A stretch of 64,000 nt of DNA, taken from positions 1,488,001 to 1,552,000 of the forward strand of contig NZ_CP119989.1 of the NCBI RefSeq assembly GCF_029338555.1. Reading direction: 5' to 3'. The first letter of the stretch is position 1. Every line of letters begins with the position of its first letter. The position numbers and the translations under genes were made by a program. This DNA comes from Halobaculum marinum. GTDB lineage: Archaea > Halobacteriota > Halobacteria > Halobacteriales > Haloferacaceae. A model generated the notes under the pieces. The model ran no database searches. It worked only from the letters and a program-made list of their open reading frames with translations, and was not told the DNA's origin. Shown piece by piece: positions 26,063-34,719 of the stretch.

Positions 26063-26518
26063 TCAGCCCTCGAACTCCTCGCGCGTCACCCGGACGCCGA
26101 CCGTCTCCTCGACGTCGCGGAGGTCGTACTCCGGCAACTCGACACCGTCGGCGCGCGCGAGGTACATCGGCTCCACCAGTCGGCCCTCCTCGACGCCGTA
26201 CACTTTCAGGAACTGGTCCGTCTCCTCGCGGCGGATAGCGTCGTTGCGGACTGCCGTCGCGAGGTCGCGCGAGAGCCACTCGTCGGTGGAGACGGACGGC
26301 TCCCGGATCAGCACCTCGTCGACGAAGCGGACGAGGTACCAGTTCAGGTCGTTGCACAGCGACACCGCGGCGCCGAGGCTGACGGTGTCGAGCGCCAGCG
26401 AGTTCTCGAACGGCGAGCGCAGGTCGTAGGTGGCGAGCGCGTCCCGCGCCGTCTCCCGCGAGAGCAACTCGAAGCGCAGGTCGGCCTCGGGGTCGCCGAC
26501 GAGACAGACCGTGGTCAT
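26063..26518 (-). CDS. Conserved haloarchaeal protein (probably DUF5804)
   Basis: 151 residues, acidic, MTTVCLVGDPEADLRFELLSRETARDAL... with YDLRSPFENSLALDTVSLGAAVSLCNDLNWYLVRFVDEVLIREPSVS in the middle. I recall this as the haloarchaeal family DUF5804; function unknown. The composition suggests a soluble alpha/beta protein. It starts 64 bp after the stop of the YyaL-type gene at 26582 on the same strand; cotranscription is possible. Confidence 0.78.
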   Translation of the reverse strand: MTTVCLVGDPEADLRFELLSRETARDALATYDLRSPFENSLALDTVSLGAAVSLCNDLNWYLVRFVDEVLIREPSVSTDEWLSRDLATAVRNDAIRREETDQFLKVYGVEEGRLVEPMYLARADGVELPEYDLRDVEETVGVRVTREEFEG

Positions 26519-26581
26519 ACTGGCGGGTCGCCGCCGCCGGGCAAAGCGGTTACGCTCCCCGGACCGACTCCGTCGGGGGCG

Positions 26582-28765
26582 TCACTCGCCGGCAGCCCAC
26601 TCCAGCGCCGCGCGCAGGTCGTGGTCCGGCGGCGAGCAGGTGAAGTCGCGGCAGGCGTACGCCGTCGCCGCCCCGTCCCGGGCGTCGCGTCCCCGCCACA
26701 CCGGCGGCGCTTCCGACAGGTCGAGCGCGTCGAGCCACGACTCCAGGTCGTCCTCGGTCGGCGGCCGGGGCGCGACGATCACACCCGGGAGGTAGCGACT
26801 CGCGAGCGTGTCCCACCACTCCTCGGGCAGGTCGTCGCACGCGAGCGTCAACTCGAACGGGCCGCTCTCGGCGCGGGCGGCCGCCAGCGCCAGCGTCACG
26901 TGCTCCAGCGGCGAGGTCGTCACCGCGCTCGCGTGGGTCGCGAGCACGTCGTGGGCGACCGCCTCGAAGTCGGCGTCCGGTGTGAACACGTCGAGGTCGA
27001 GCAGGAGACGCGTCGCCACCCCGAGGCTCGACGGGGTGGAGGCGTCGGTGGGCTCCTGTGGGCGGACGACGAGCTCCTCGCCGTCGGCGGGTGTCGCGTA
27101 GATGGTGCCGTCGGCCTCGTCGTAGAACGCGTCGACGACGACCCGCGCCAACTCCAGCGCGAACGCGAGGTGGTCCACCTCGCCGGTGACGCCGTACAAC
27201 TCCAGCGCCGCCCGCCCGAGGTAGGCGTAGTCCTCCAGGTAGCCGACGCCCTTCACCTCGCCGTCGCCGACGGCGTCGCCCTCGCGTTCGATGTAGCGGC
27301 GGCTGAGACGCTCGCCGTCCCACAGGTGCTCGCGCACGAACGACAGCGCGCGCTCGCCCCGATCCGCCAGCGCCGGGTCGAGCGTCCGGGCGCCCGCGGC
27401 GAACGCCGAGATAGCCAGTCCGTTCCACCCCGCGAGCACCTTCTCGTCGCGCGGCGGGCGCTCGCGCTCGGCCTCCCGGAAGTCGAACAACGCGGTGCGG
27501 GCGCGCATCAGGCGCTCGCGCACCTCGTCGACGGACAGGTCGTACTCGTCGGCGAGGTCGTCGACGGGGGTCGCCCGCGTGAGCACCGTCGTGCCCCGCT
27601 CGAAGTTGCCGCCCGATTCGACGCCGAACCGGTCACAGACCAGGTCGACCGTCTCCTCGTCGTCGATACCGTCGGCTTCGAGTGCCTCGGCGACGGTGTC
27701 GGGTGTCCACACGTAGAACTCGCCCTCGCCCTCGCCGGAGTCGGCGTCGAGGGTACCGTAGAAGCCGCCGTCGGGGTGGGACAACTCGCGGTCCATGAAC
27801 GCGAGCGTCTCCTGTGCGGTCCGGGCGTACGTCGGGCGCCCCACGAGGCGGTGGGCGTCGAGGTAGACGCGCGCCAACTCGGCGTTGTCGTACAGCATCT
27901 TCTCGAAGTGGGGGACCACCCACTCACGGTCGGTGCAGTAGCGGTGGAAGCCGCCGCCCACCTGGTCGTACAGGCCGCCGCCGGCCATCGCGTCGAGCGT
28001 CTCGACGGCGACGTTCAGCGGTTCCTCGCGGCCGCTGCGCGCGTACGCCTGCATGAGGAGGTCGAGGCGCCCCGTCTGGGGGAACTTCGGCCCCTGCCGC
28101 CCGAAGCCGCCGTACTCGCGGTCGGCGCTGCGCAGCGCTGCCGTCACGGCGTCCGAGAGCACGTCCGCGTCGGGGAGCGCGTCTGCGAGCGTCGGCGCGT
28201 CGCCGTCGTCGCTCACGTCGGGCGCGTCGCTCCCGGTCGACTCCAACTCGTCGCGCGCGGCGCCGGTCCACTGCTCGGCGCGCGCCTCCATGTCCGACCG
28301 CTGGTCGGGGTCGCTCCACGAGTTCGCGAGGTTGCGACAGACCTCGAGGAAGCCCGGCATCCCCTGGCGCCCGTCGCGGGGGAAGTACGTCCCAACGTAG
28401 AACGGCTTTCCGTCGGGCGTGAGCCAGACGGAGAGGGGCCACCCACCCCGCCCGTTCACGAGGTGGTTCACGGTCTGGTACACGCGGTCGACGTCGGGGC
28501 GCTCCTCGCGGTCGACTTTCACCGGGACGAACTCCTCGTTGAGTACCTCGGCGACGGCCTCGTCTTCGAACGACTCCTCCTCCATCACGTGACACCAGTG
28601 GCACGCGGAGTAGCCGACCGAGAGGAAGATCGGCACGTCGCGCTCGCGGGCGGCGGCGAGCGCGTCGTCGTCCCACGGCTGCCAGTGCACCGGGTTGTCG
28701 GCGTGCTGGCGCAGGTACGGACTGGCCTCCTCCGCCAGCCGGTTTCGCGCCGTCGGATCGCTCAT
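26582..28765 (-). CDS. Thioredoxin-domain protein of the YyaL/SSP411 (DUF255) family
   Basis: 727 residues. N-terminal DUF255 thioredoxin-like domain (about 1-165): NRLAEEASPYLRQHADNPVHWQPW, then FLSVGYSACHWCHVMEEESFED with the redox-type CHWCH, and FVPVKVDREERPDVD. The remainder is an (alpha/alpha)6-barrel-like region related to N-acylglucosamine 2-epimerases: GGFGRQGPKFPQ, GGGLYDQVGGGFHRYCTDREWVVPHFEKMLYDNAEL, DEKVLAGWNGLAISAFA. Length matches the family. Function is unsettled; human SSP411 is spermatid-associated. Start ATG 28765 gives the conserved N-terminus. Confidence 0.92.
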   Translation of the reverse strand: MSDPTARNRLAEEASPYLRQHADNPVHWQPWDDDALAAARERDVPIFLSVGYSACHWCHVMEEESFEDEAVAEVLNEEFVPVKVDREERPDVDRVYQTVNHLVNGRGGWPLSVWLTPDGKPFYVGTYFPRDGRQGMPGFLEVCRNLANSWSDPDQRSDMEARAEQWTGAARDELESTGSDAPDVSDDGDAPTLADALPDADVLSDAVTAALRSADREYGGFGRQGPKFPQTGRLDLLMQAYARSGREEPLNVAVETLDAMAGGGLYDQVGGGFHRYCTDREWVVPHFEKMLYDNAELARVYLDAHRLVGRPTYARTAQETLAFMDRELSHPDGGFYGTLDADSGEGEGEFYVWTPDTVAEALEADGIDDEETVDLVCDRFGVESGGNFERGTTVLTRATPVDDLADEYDLSVDEVRERLMRARTALFDFREAERERPPRDEKVLAGWNGLAISAFAAGARTLDPALADRGERALSFVREHLWDGERLSRRYIEREGDAVGDGEVKGVGYLEDYAYLGRAALELYGVTGEVDHLAFALELARVVVDAFYDEADGTIYATPADGEELVVRPQEPTDASTPSSLGVATRLLLDLDVFTPDADFEAVAHDVLATHASAVTTSPLEHVTLALAAARAESGPFELTLACDDLPEEWWDTLASRYLPGVIVAPRPPTEDDLESWLDALDLSEAPPVWRGRDARDGAATAYACRDFTCSPPDHDLRAALEWAAGE

Positions 28766-28945
28766 TGTCGGCGCGTCGGCGGCGGGAGGGATAAGCGAGG
28801 CGGCCGCGGCCCGGCGTGACACGCGCTCCCGTCCCATCGCCGCACGGGGCCGCTCGGCGATCAGCGCGACAGCGATGCACGAACACGCACAACGAGTCTC
28901 GCAGACACCGCAAGGATTACACGCCCGTGCACGGCATCGTCGGGT

Positions 28946-30232
28946 ATGACGGAGACCGTGCTCCTCGTCGGCGGCGGCGGTCGCGAACACGCCATCGCCC
29001 GCGCGCTGGCCGACGACGCCGCCCTGTACGCCTGTGCGAGCAACCGCAACCCCGGCATCGCCGCGCTCGCCGACGGCTTCGAGACGGCCGACGAACGCGA
29101 CGCCGACGCCATCGTCGCGTACGCCGAAGACGTCGGCGCCGACCTCGCGGTCATCGGCCCGGAGTCCGCGCTGGAGGCGGGCGTCGCCGACGCACTCGAC
29201 GAGGCCGGCGTGTACACGTTCGGGCCGCGCGCCGACGAGGCGCGCATCGAGACGGACAAGGCGTTCCAGCGGCGGTTCATGGACGACCACGACGTCCCCG
29301 GCAACCCGGACTTCGCGACGTTCGACGACGCCGAGGCCGCCGCCGACTACGTCGCCGAGTACGACGGCGACGTGGCGGTGAAGCCCGTGGGGCTCACCGG
29401 CGGGAAGGGCGTCCGCGTGACGGGCGACCAACTGACGACGGAGGCGGCGGTCGACTACATCCTCGACGCCGAGTGGGACGAGTGGGTCATCGAGGAGCGT
29501 CTCGTCGGCGAGGAGTTCACCGTCCAGGCGTTCGTCGCCGACGGCGAGGTGCGCACGACGCCCGCGGTGCAGGACCACAAGCGCGCCTACGAGGGCGACG
29601 AGGGGCCCAACACCGGCGGGATGGGGAGCTACACCGACACCGGACTGACGCTCCCGTTCATGGACGAGGGTGACTACGACGCCGCCGTCGACGTCATCGA
29701 GGCGGTCGTCGACGCGCTCCCCGAGTACAAGGGCGTGCTGTACGGGCAGTTCATGCTCACTGCCGAGGGGCCGAAGGTGGTGGAGTTCAACGCCCGCTTC
29801 GGCGACCCCGAGGCGATGAACACCCTGCCCGTGCTGGAGACGCCGTTCCTCGACGTGCTGACGGCCGCTCGCGACGGCGACTCGCTCCCGGAGCTCGACT
29901 TCTCGGGGGAGGCGACCGTCTGCAAGTACGCGGTGCCCGCGGGCTACCCGGTCGAACCGGACGCCGGCGCGCGCATCGAGGTCGACGAGTCCAGCGTCGG
30001 CGACGCCCTCCTCTTCTACGCGAGCGTCGACCAGCGCGAGGACGGCCTGTACACGACGACCTCGCGCTCGTTCGCGGTCGTCGGCCACGGCGACTCCATC
30101 GCCGACGCCGAGGCGGACGCGGAGGCGGCACTGTCGATGGTCGACGAGGGGTTCCACGTCCGCCACGACATCGGCACGGCGGATCTGGTGCAGTCGCGCG
30201 TCGACCACATGGCCGAGTTGCGCGGCGAGTAA
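28946..30232 (+). CDS. purD: Phosphoribosylamine-glycine ligase (GAR synthetase)
   Basis: 428 residues, second step of purine biosynthesis. ATP-grasp enzyme: N-domain VLLVGGGGREHAIARAL, then IGPESALEAGVADAL, ATP-grasp lid VKPVGLTGGKGVRVT, GEEFTVQAFVADG, metal site VVEFNARFGDPEAMNTLP, and the C-terminal VCKYAVPAGYPVEPD domain. Some characteristic residues vary (FGPRADEARIETDKAFQRRFMDDHDVPG) but the architecture is complete. No other pur genes are nearby, as is common in haloarchaea. Confidence 0.94.
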   Translation: MTETVLLVGGGGREHAIARALADDAALYACASNRNPGIAALADGFETADERDADAIVAYAEDVGADLAVIGPESALEAGVADALDEAGVYTFGPRADEARIETDKAFQRRFMDDHDVPGNPDFATFDDAEAAADYVAEYDGDVAVKPVGLTGGKGVRVTGDQLTTEAAVDYILDAEWDEWVIEERLVGEEFTVQAFVADGEVRTTPAVQDHKRAYEGDEGPNTGGMGSYTDTGLTLPFMDEGDYDAAVDVIEAVVDALPEYKGVLYGQFMLTAEGPKVVEFNARFGDPEAMNTLPVLETPFLDVLTAARDGDSLPELDFSGEATVCKYAVPAGYPVEPDAGARIEVDESSVGDALLFYASVDQREDGLYTTTSRSFAVVGHGDSIADAEADAEAALSMVDEGFHVRHDIGTADLVQSRVDHMAELRGE

Positions 30233-30293
30233 CCCACAGCAGGCGTCAGGAACCGGAGCTATCCTTTTCTCGTCCTGATACCTACACCCTCGT

Positions 30294-30938
30294 ATGCGCT
30301 ACTTCGGTCGACGCCTCCTAGCCGCGTTCATCGTCGTCGCGATGGCGGGCGCGAGCGCCCTCGCGCTCCCGTCGCTCCCCGCGCAGGTGGCGACCCACTG
30401 GAACGCCGCGGGCCAACCCGACGACACGATGCCGCGACTGGTGGGCGCGTTCCTCCTGCCTGCGATCACCGCGGGCGTCACGCTCCTGCTGTACGTCGCA
30501 CCGCGGTTCGACCCGCGGTACGAGAGCATCGAGTCGTTCCGCGGCGGGTACGAGTGGTTCGTCGTCGGCATGGTCGCGTTCCTCGCGTACGTCCACGGGA
30601 TGACGCTCGCGTGGAACCTCGGCCTCCGGTTCTCGTTCACCGCCGCGATGGCGCTCCCGCTCGCCGGACTGTTCCTCGGCCTCGGCGAACTCCTGGCTCG
30701 CGCGCGGCCGAACTGGACCATCGGCATCCGGACGCCGTGGACGCTGTCGGACGACGACGTGTGGACCGAGACGCACCGCCGCGGCGCGTGGGCGTTCCGC
30801 GCGCTGGGGGTTGCGACGCTCGTCGCCGTCGCGGTTCCCGACCTGCTGCTCCCGGTCGTGCTCGGCGGGGCGCTGCTCGTGGCGGGGTACACGATGGCGT
30901 TCTCCTACGTCGCGTACCGCAGGCGACACGCCGGCTGA
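30294..30938 (+). CDS. SdpI/DUF1648-family membrane protein
   Basis: 214 residues, about six TM helices. The DUF1648 N-terminal motif LPSLPAQVATHWNAAGQPDDTMPRL and the SdpI-type C-terminal GIRTPWTLSDDDVWTETHRRGAWAFRALG are clear. SdpI of Bacillus is an immunity/signal protein against the SdpC toxin; archaeal homologues have no known toxin partner and none is adjacent. The gene has its own start 61 bp after purD and could be cotranscribed. Confidence 0.88.
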   Translation: MRYFGRRLLAAFIVVAMAGASALALPSLPAQVATHWNAAGQPDDTMPRLVGAFLLPAITAGVTLLLYVAPRFDPRYESIESFRGGYEWFVVGMVAFLAYVHGMTLAWNLGLRFSFTAAMALPLAGLFLGLGELLARARPNWTIGIRTPWTLSDDDVWTETHRRGAWAFRALGVATLVAVAVPDLLLPVVLGGALLVAGYTMAFSYVAYRRRHAG

Positions 30939-30951
30939 ACGGAGTGGCGGA

Positions 30952-32184
30952 CTACCCCCGACCGCTCGCCAGTTTGCTCGCGTCGTCACTGCGCCGCAAG
31001 ACCAGCATGGCGAGCGTCCCGACGAGGGGCCCGACCGCCAGCGGTGCGAACGCCCACCGCCAACCGACCGCCGCGGCGACGACTGGCGTGAGTTGGATCG
31101 AGCCGACGGTGAGCAGGAAGCCGACGGCGGTCTGGAGCGTGAGCGCAGAGCCGACGTACGCCTCGTCGGCGAGTTCGGTGACGGCCGCCGAGAACTGCGC
31201 GGAGTCGGCGACGATCAGGAACCCCCACGCGAGGACAAAGGGCGCGAGCACGACGGTCGACGCGCCGAACACCACCCCAGAGAGCACGCACGCCGCGCCC
31301 GACCCGACCATGCTGACCGACGTGACCGTGGTCCGACCGACCCTGTCTGCCGCCGCGCCGAACGTCCACGCGCCGACGCCGCCGACGGCGATGGCGCCGA
31401 ACGTGAGCAGTGAGGCGGTCGTCGAGACGGCGGGTGCACCGCGGGCGGCGTAACTCGCCGCCAGGTACACCGGGAGCCACGTCCAGACGGCGTACAGTTC
31501 CCACATGTGGCCGAAGTACCCCAGGTCGGCGAGCACGAGCCCTCTGTTCCGAGCGATTCGGACGACGGCACGTGGGTCGAACGGCGACGCCGGCGCGGCG
31601 TACGGACCGGGGCGCACGCCGAGCATCAACAGCGCGCCGACGGTCGCGAGTCCCGCCGCCCCCAGCATGACGAGTCGCGGGTCGCCGACCGACCCGGCGC
31701 CACCGCCGACCGCTCGAAGCAAGTGCGGTGTCGCCGACCCGACGGTGAGCGCGGCGACGAGCACGCCGATGGCGAGTCCGCGACCGCGCCGGAACCAGCC
31801 CGCGAGAATCTTCATCCCCGTCGGGTAGACGCCGGCGAGCGCGACGCCGGTGAGGAACCTGAGCGCGATGGCCGGCGCCGCCGAGTCGACGAACAGGGCG
31901 ATGGCGGCGGTCGCGACCGCGCCGAGCACCGCCGACGCCGCCAGCAACACCCGCGGGCGGAGGACGTCGGCCAGGGTCAGCGCCGCGGAGGCGAGCGCGC
32001 CGACGACGAACCCGAGTTGGACGGCGGTCGTGAGCAGGCCCGCCTCCGTGGGCGAGAGGTCCCACAGCGCCGTCAACTCCGGCGCGACCGCGGAGGCGCT
32101 GAACCACAGCGTCATCGCAAGGAGTTCCGCGACGCCGACGAGCGCGAGCGCGCGGCGGCGACCCGGAGCCGCGTCGGATCCCAT
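30952..32184 (-). CDS. Major facilitator superfamily transporter
   Basis: 410 residues, about 12 TM helices. An MFS-like first half (ELLAMTLWFSASAVAPELTALWDLSPTEAGLLTTAVQLGFVVGALASAALTLADVLRPR) and an arginine-containing loop GWFRRGRGLAIGVLVAALTVG. A substrate is not predictable; the pattern resembles nitrate/cyanate-like MFS members. GTG at 32187 also precedes in frame; ATG 32184 chosen. Converges on SdpI with a 13-bp gap. Confidence 0.85.
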   Translation of the reverse strand: MGSDAAPGRRRALALVGVAELLAMTLWFSASAVAPELTALWDLSPTEAGLLTTAVQLGFVVGALASAALTLADVLRPRVLLAASAVLGAVATAAIALFVDSAAPAIALRFLTGVALAGVYPTGMKILAGWFRRGRGLAIGVLVAALTVGSATPHLLRAVGGGAGSVGDPRLVMLGAAGLATVGALLMLGVRPGPYAAPASPFDPRAVVRIARNRGLVLADLGYFGHMWELYAVWTWLPVYLAASYAARGAPAVSTTASLLTFGAIAVGGVGAWTFGAAADRVGRTTVTSVSMVGSGAACVLSGVVFGASTVVLAPFVLAWGFLIVADSAQFSAAVTELADEAYVGSALTLQTAVGFLLTVGSIQLTPVVAAAVGWRWAFAPLAVGPLVGTLAMLVLRRSDDASKLASGRG

Positions 32185-32283
32185 CACCGATCAGTCAGGT
32201 CAAAGAGAGGTGAACGTTCCGGCGGGGTCGCCGCGACCGCCCGGACGCACGAGATTGATTAGCGGGCGCGCCGACTGGCCGGT

Positions 32284-32853
32284 GTGACCTCCGACGACGC
32301 CGTCGACCCGACCGACGACGGCCCGCCCGCGCGCTACGACCGACTCGAGCGACACTCCACGCCCGGCGGCCGCAACTCCCTGCGCTACTGGACGGACGCC
32401 AAGTCGCCGTTGACGGTGGCGCTCAACTACCTCGTCGTGTGGCTGATCCGCGTGTCGCCGAGCCTCCGGCTGAAGTCCTGGCTCCTGCGCCGCCTCGGCG
32501 CCACCGTCGGGAGTGGCGTCTCGTGGGGCCTGGAGGCGACGCCGGACGTGTTCTGGCCCGAGCGGGTCGTCCTCGGCGACGACGTCATCGTCGGCTACGA
32601 CTCGGTGCTCCTGTGCCACGAGTTCCTGCAAGACGAGTACCGCCTCGGCGACGTGGTCGTCGGCGACCGCGCGATGCTCGGTGCGAACGTCACCGTCCTC
32701 CCCGGCGTCCACATCGGCGCCGACGCGCAGGTGGCGGCGAACTCCCTCGTCGCCGACGACGTGGCGCCCGGCGAGACGGTGGCTGGCGTGCCGGCGACAC
32801 CGGTCGAGCGGAGCGGTGACGGCGGGGAACGCGAGAACGAGAACGAGAGTTAG
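32284..32853 (+). CDS. Acyltransferase with left-handed beta-helix (hexapeptide repeats)
   Basis: 189 residues starting from GTG. The C-terminal two-thirds show hexapeptide-type turns: VVLGDDVIVGYDSVLLCHEFLQDEYRLGDVVVGDRAMLGANVTVLPGVHIGADAQVAANSLVADDVAPGETVAGVPATPV. The N-terminal part includes a hydrophobic membrane-proximal helix (LTVALNYLVVWLIRVSPSLRLKSWLLRRLGA). Probably O-acetylates a sugar or another small acceptor near the membrane, using an acyl-CoA donor. Confidence 0.85.
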   Translation: MTSDDAVDPTDDGPPARYDRLERHSTPGGRNSLRYWTDAKSPLTVALNYLVVWLIRVSPSLRLKSWLLRRLGATVGSGVSWGLEATPDVFWPERVVLGDDVIVGYDSVLLCHEFLQDEYRLGDVVVGDRAMLGANVTVLPGVHIGADAQVAANSLVADDVAPGETVAGVPATPVERSGDGGERENENES

Positions 32854-32889
32854 AACGAGAATGGGGACGCGGCCGAGTGATCGGTTCGA

Positions 32890-33762
32890 TTACTCGCGGA
32901 TGCGGACGACGCCGTCGGTGAACGCGCGTCGGTTCGGCACCACGTACTCGGCGCCCTCGCTCTCGACGTGCGTGACGAACACGTTCACCTCCTGCACGAC
33001 GCCGTCGGTGTCGCCGATGCGGACGCGGTCGCCGATGCTGTACGGTTGTTCCAGCAGGAGGTAGAAGCCCGCGGCGCCAGACGCCAACAGGTCGCGGAAG
33101 GCGAGGCCACCGAACATCACGAGTGCGAACCCGTACGTGCCCAGCAGGACCACGAGCGCGTTCGTGGCGACGCCGAGTTGTCCGAGCGCCACGAGTGCGG
33201 CGACGAAGATGACCGACCACTTGGCGAGCGTCGGGACGACGCCCGTCTGCGGGAGTTTCACGCCGCGGAGGCGGTCGTTGACGAGCAGTTCCACCTTGTC
33301 GCCGACGACGAGGCCGACGATGAGGACGAGCGCCGCGAGGAACAGCGCGGGGAGGAACTCGGCGGCGCGGTTCCAGAACGTCGAGATGTAGCGCACCCGC
33401 GCGATGGTGAGTGCGACGATGACGCTGAGGATGAAGATGAAGTACCCCGAGAGGTTCGCCACCAGCGAGACGGTGGAGGTGCCGAACTCGCGAGCGGTTC
33501 GCTCGAAGGCGGTGCCCTCGATGGTGCCGGGGACCCCCGCGCTCACGAGGATGCGGCGGTTGATACGGACGACGAGGTAGCCGAGGAACGCGCCGAGGAC
33601 CAGGACCCCGAGCGCCAGCCACAGGCGGGCCGGGACGCTCGTCAGGGCGTTCCCGACGGCGTCGGTCGCCGACTGGGCCGGGAGTGGCAGCGGGTGCGCG
33701 CTCACGGGTGCGGCCGCGGGAGCACCGCTGGCGGCCCCCGGCGGGATGACTGGTCGAGTCAT
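32890..33762 (-). CDS. Small-conductance mechanosensitive channel (MscS family)
   Basis: 290 residues. Four or so TM helices, then the MscS pore helix/vestibule region: ALVVLLGTYGFALVMFGGLAFRDLLASGAAGFYLLLEQPYSIGDRVRIGDTDGVVQEVNVFVTHVESEGAEYVVPNRRAFTDGVVRI. The C-terminal part is short compared with E. coli MscS. The N-terminal 35 residues are Pro/Ala-rich. Start ATG 33762 is two bases after the dacZ stop (TGA GG ATG), so it is translationally coupled to the diadenylate cyclase. Channel gating by osmolarity and c-di-AMP signalling is therefore a likely functional unit. Confidence 0.92.
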   Translation of the reverse strand: MTRPVIPPGAASGAPAAAPVSAHPLPLPAQSATDAVGNALTSVPARLWLALGVLVLGAFLGYLVVRINRRILVSAGVPGTIEGTAFERTAREFGTSTVSLVANLSGYFIFILSVIVALTIARVRYISTFWNRAAEFLPALFLAALVLIVGLVVGDKVELLVNDRLRGVKLPQTGVVPTLAKWSVIFVAALVALGQLGVATNALVVLLGTYGFALVMFGGLAFRDLLASGAAGFYLLLEQPYSIGDRVRIGDTDGVVQEVNVFVTHVESEGAEYVVPNRRAFTDGVVRIRE

Positions 33763-33764
33763 CC

Positions 33765-34577
33765 TCAGTACTCCTCCGGGTCGAGTTCGAGGACGAGCGA
33801 CCCGCCCTTGAACGCGCGGACGAGGCCGTCCGACTCCGAGAGCACGATGGCGATGGCGTTCGTGTCGCGGGTGATGGCGCCGCCGGCCATGTGCCGCGCG
33901 CCCAGCCCCTTCGGGATGTCGACGCCCTCGGCGCCCGGTTCGAGGTAGCGGTACGCCGACACGATCTTGCCGGAGTCGCTGATGACGAACGCGCCGTCGA
34001 GCCGCGAGAACTCCTTGAGCATCACGTTCACGATGGGGTCGCCGACGTGGACGTGCGACTTCTCGAAGGGGTTGTAGCTCAGCGGCCGGGACTTGTTCAT
34101 CACCTTGCCCGCGTCGCCGACGACGAACAGCGCGCCGACGGGCTTGCCCTTCTGTCCCTTCTTCCCGAGTTCGATCGCCACGTCGAACACGTCGCGGACG
34201 ACGTTCGGGTCCGGGCGGGAGTTGGCGAACAGGTCGTAGATGCCCGAGTGCATCGACTCGGTGACGGGCGTGCGGATCACGCCGTCGATGGGGTCGCCGA
34301 ACACGCCGACCGCGCAGGCGATCACGTCGCCCTCTGCGCAGTAGCCGTGGTCCATCGCACCCTCGATGCCGAAGCGGATCCGGTCGCGGACGTTGTCGAA
34401 CTCCAGCGGCAGTTCGACGTAGCGCTCGGCGTCGAGGTCGTCCTCCGGGGCGACGACGACGACGGCCTCGTCGTCGATTTCGCGGTAGTCGTCGTAGGTC
34501 GATCCCGTTGGCGAGAAGAGGAACACCTCGTCGACGTCCGCGACGAGGTCGGCGAGGAGGTCGGCCGAGGTAGTCAT
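33765..34577 (-). CDS. dacZ: Diadenylate cyclase DacZ (c-di-AMP synthase)
   Basis: 270 residues. N-terminal about 110 residues form an alpha/beta domain specific to archaeal DacZ (LADLVADVDEVFLFSPTGSTYDDYREI). The C-terminal DisA_N (DAC) domain carries the catalytic motifs DGAFVISDSGKIVSAYRYL (DGA) and GARHMAGGAITRDTNAIAIVLSESDG (RHx type). The second motif reads RHMA rather than the bacterial RHR, as I recall for archaeal DacZ. Makes c-di-AMP from two ATP; in Haloferax volcanii the enzyme is essential and c-di-AMP affects osmotic adaptation. First gene of an operon with mscS. A 12-bp palindrome lies just upstream of the ATG. Confidence 0.93.
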   Translation of the reverse strand: MTTSADLLADLVADVDEVFLFSPTGSTYDDYREIDDEAVVVVAPEDDLDAERYVELPLEFDNVRDRIRFGIEGAMDHGYCAEGDVIACAVGVFGDPIDGVIRTPVTESMHSGIYDLFANSRPDPNVVRDVFDVAIELGKKGQKGKPVGALFVVGDAGKVMNKSRPLSYNPFEKSHVHVGDPIVNVMLKEFSRLDGAFVISDSGKIVSAYRYLEPGAEGVDIPKGLGARHMAGGAITRDTNAIAIVLSESDGLVRAFKGGSLVLELDPEEY

Positions 34578-34580
34578 GCT

Positions 34581-34592
34581 CGAAACGTTTCG
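34581..34592. promoter_or_regulatory. Perfect 12-bp palindrome CGAAACGTTTCG abutting the dacZ start
   Basis: Lies three bases upstream of the dacZ ATG (34577-34575 on minus), after a TATA-like CATATC near 34602-34607 read on plus. In a leaderless or near-leaderless promoter, a protein bound here would block initiation. Twelve-base palindromes are not rare in 64 kb; position is what makes it interesting. Confidence 0.4.
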
Positions 34593-34719
34593 TGGCGCGT
34601 TCATATCGGTTTCGGCGCCGTCTTGCGTCCGGCGTACGGCCGTCTCCCCCGCGTCGTGCACCGGCCCGCACGACTCGGCCGCCGGAATACATACGAGCGT
34701 TGACGGCGTTCGCTTAGCG

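Noticed and set aside
26582-30208. 1208-codon minus-strand frame extending the YyaL-type protein upstream through purD
   Set aside because: The family N-terminus begins at ATG 28765; the upstream 480 codons are antisense of purD.
32890-34692. Single 600-codon protein spanning dacZ and mscS
   Set aside because: The upstream part of this frame is out of frame with DacZ; MscS starts at ATG 33762 just after the dacZ stop.
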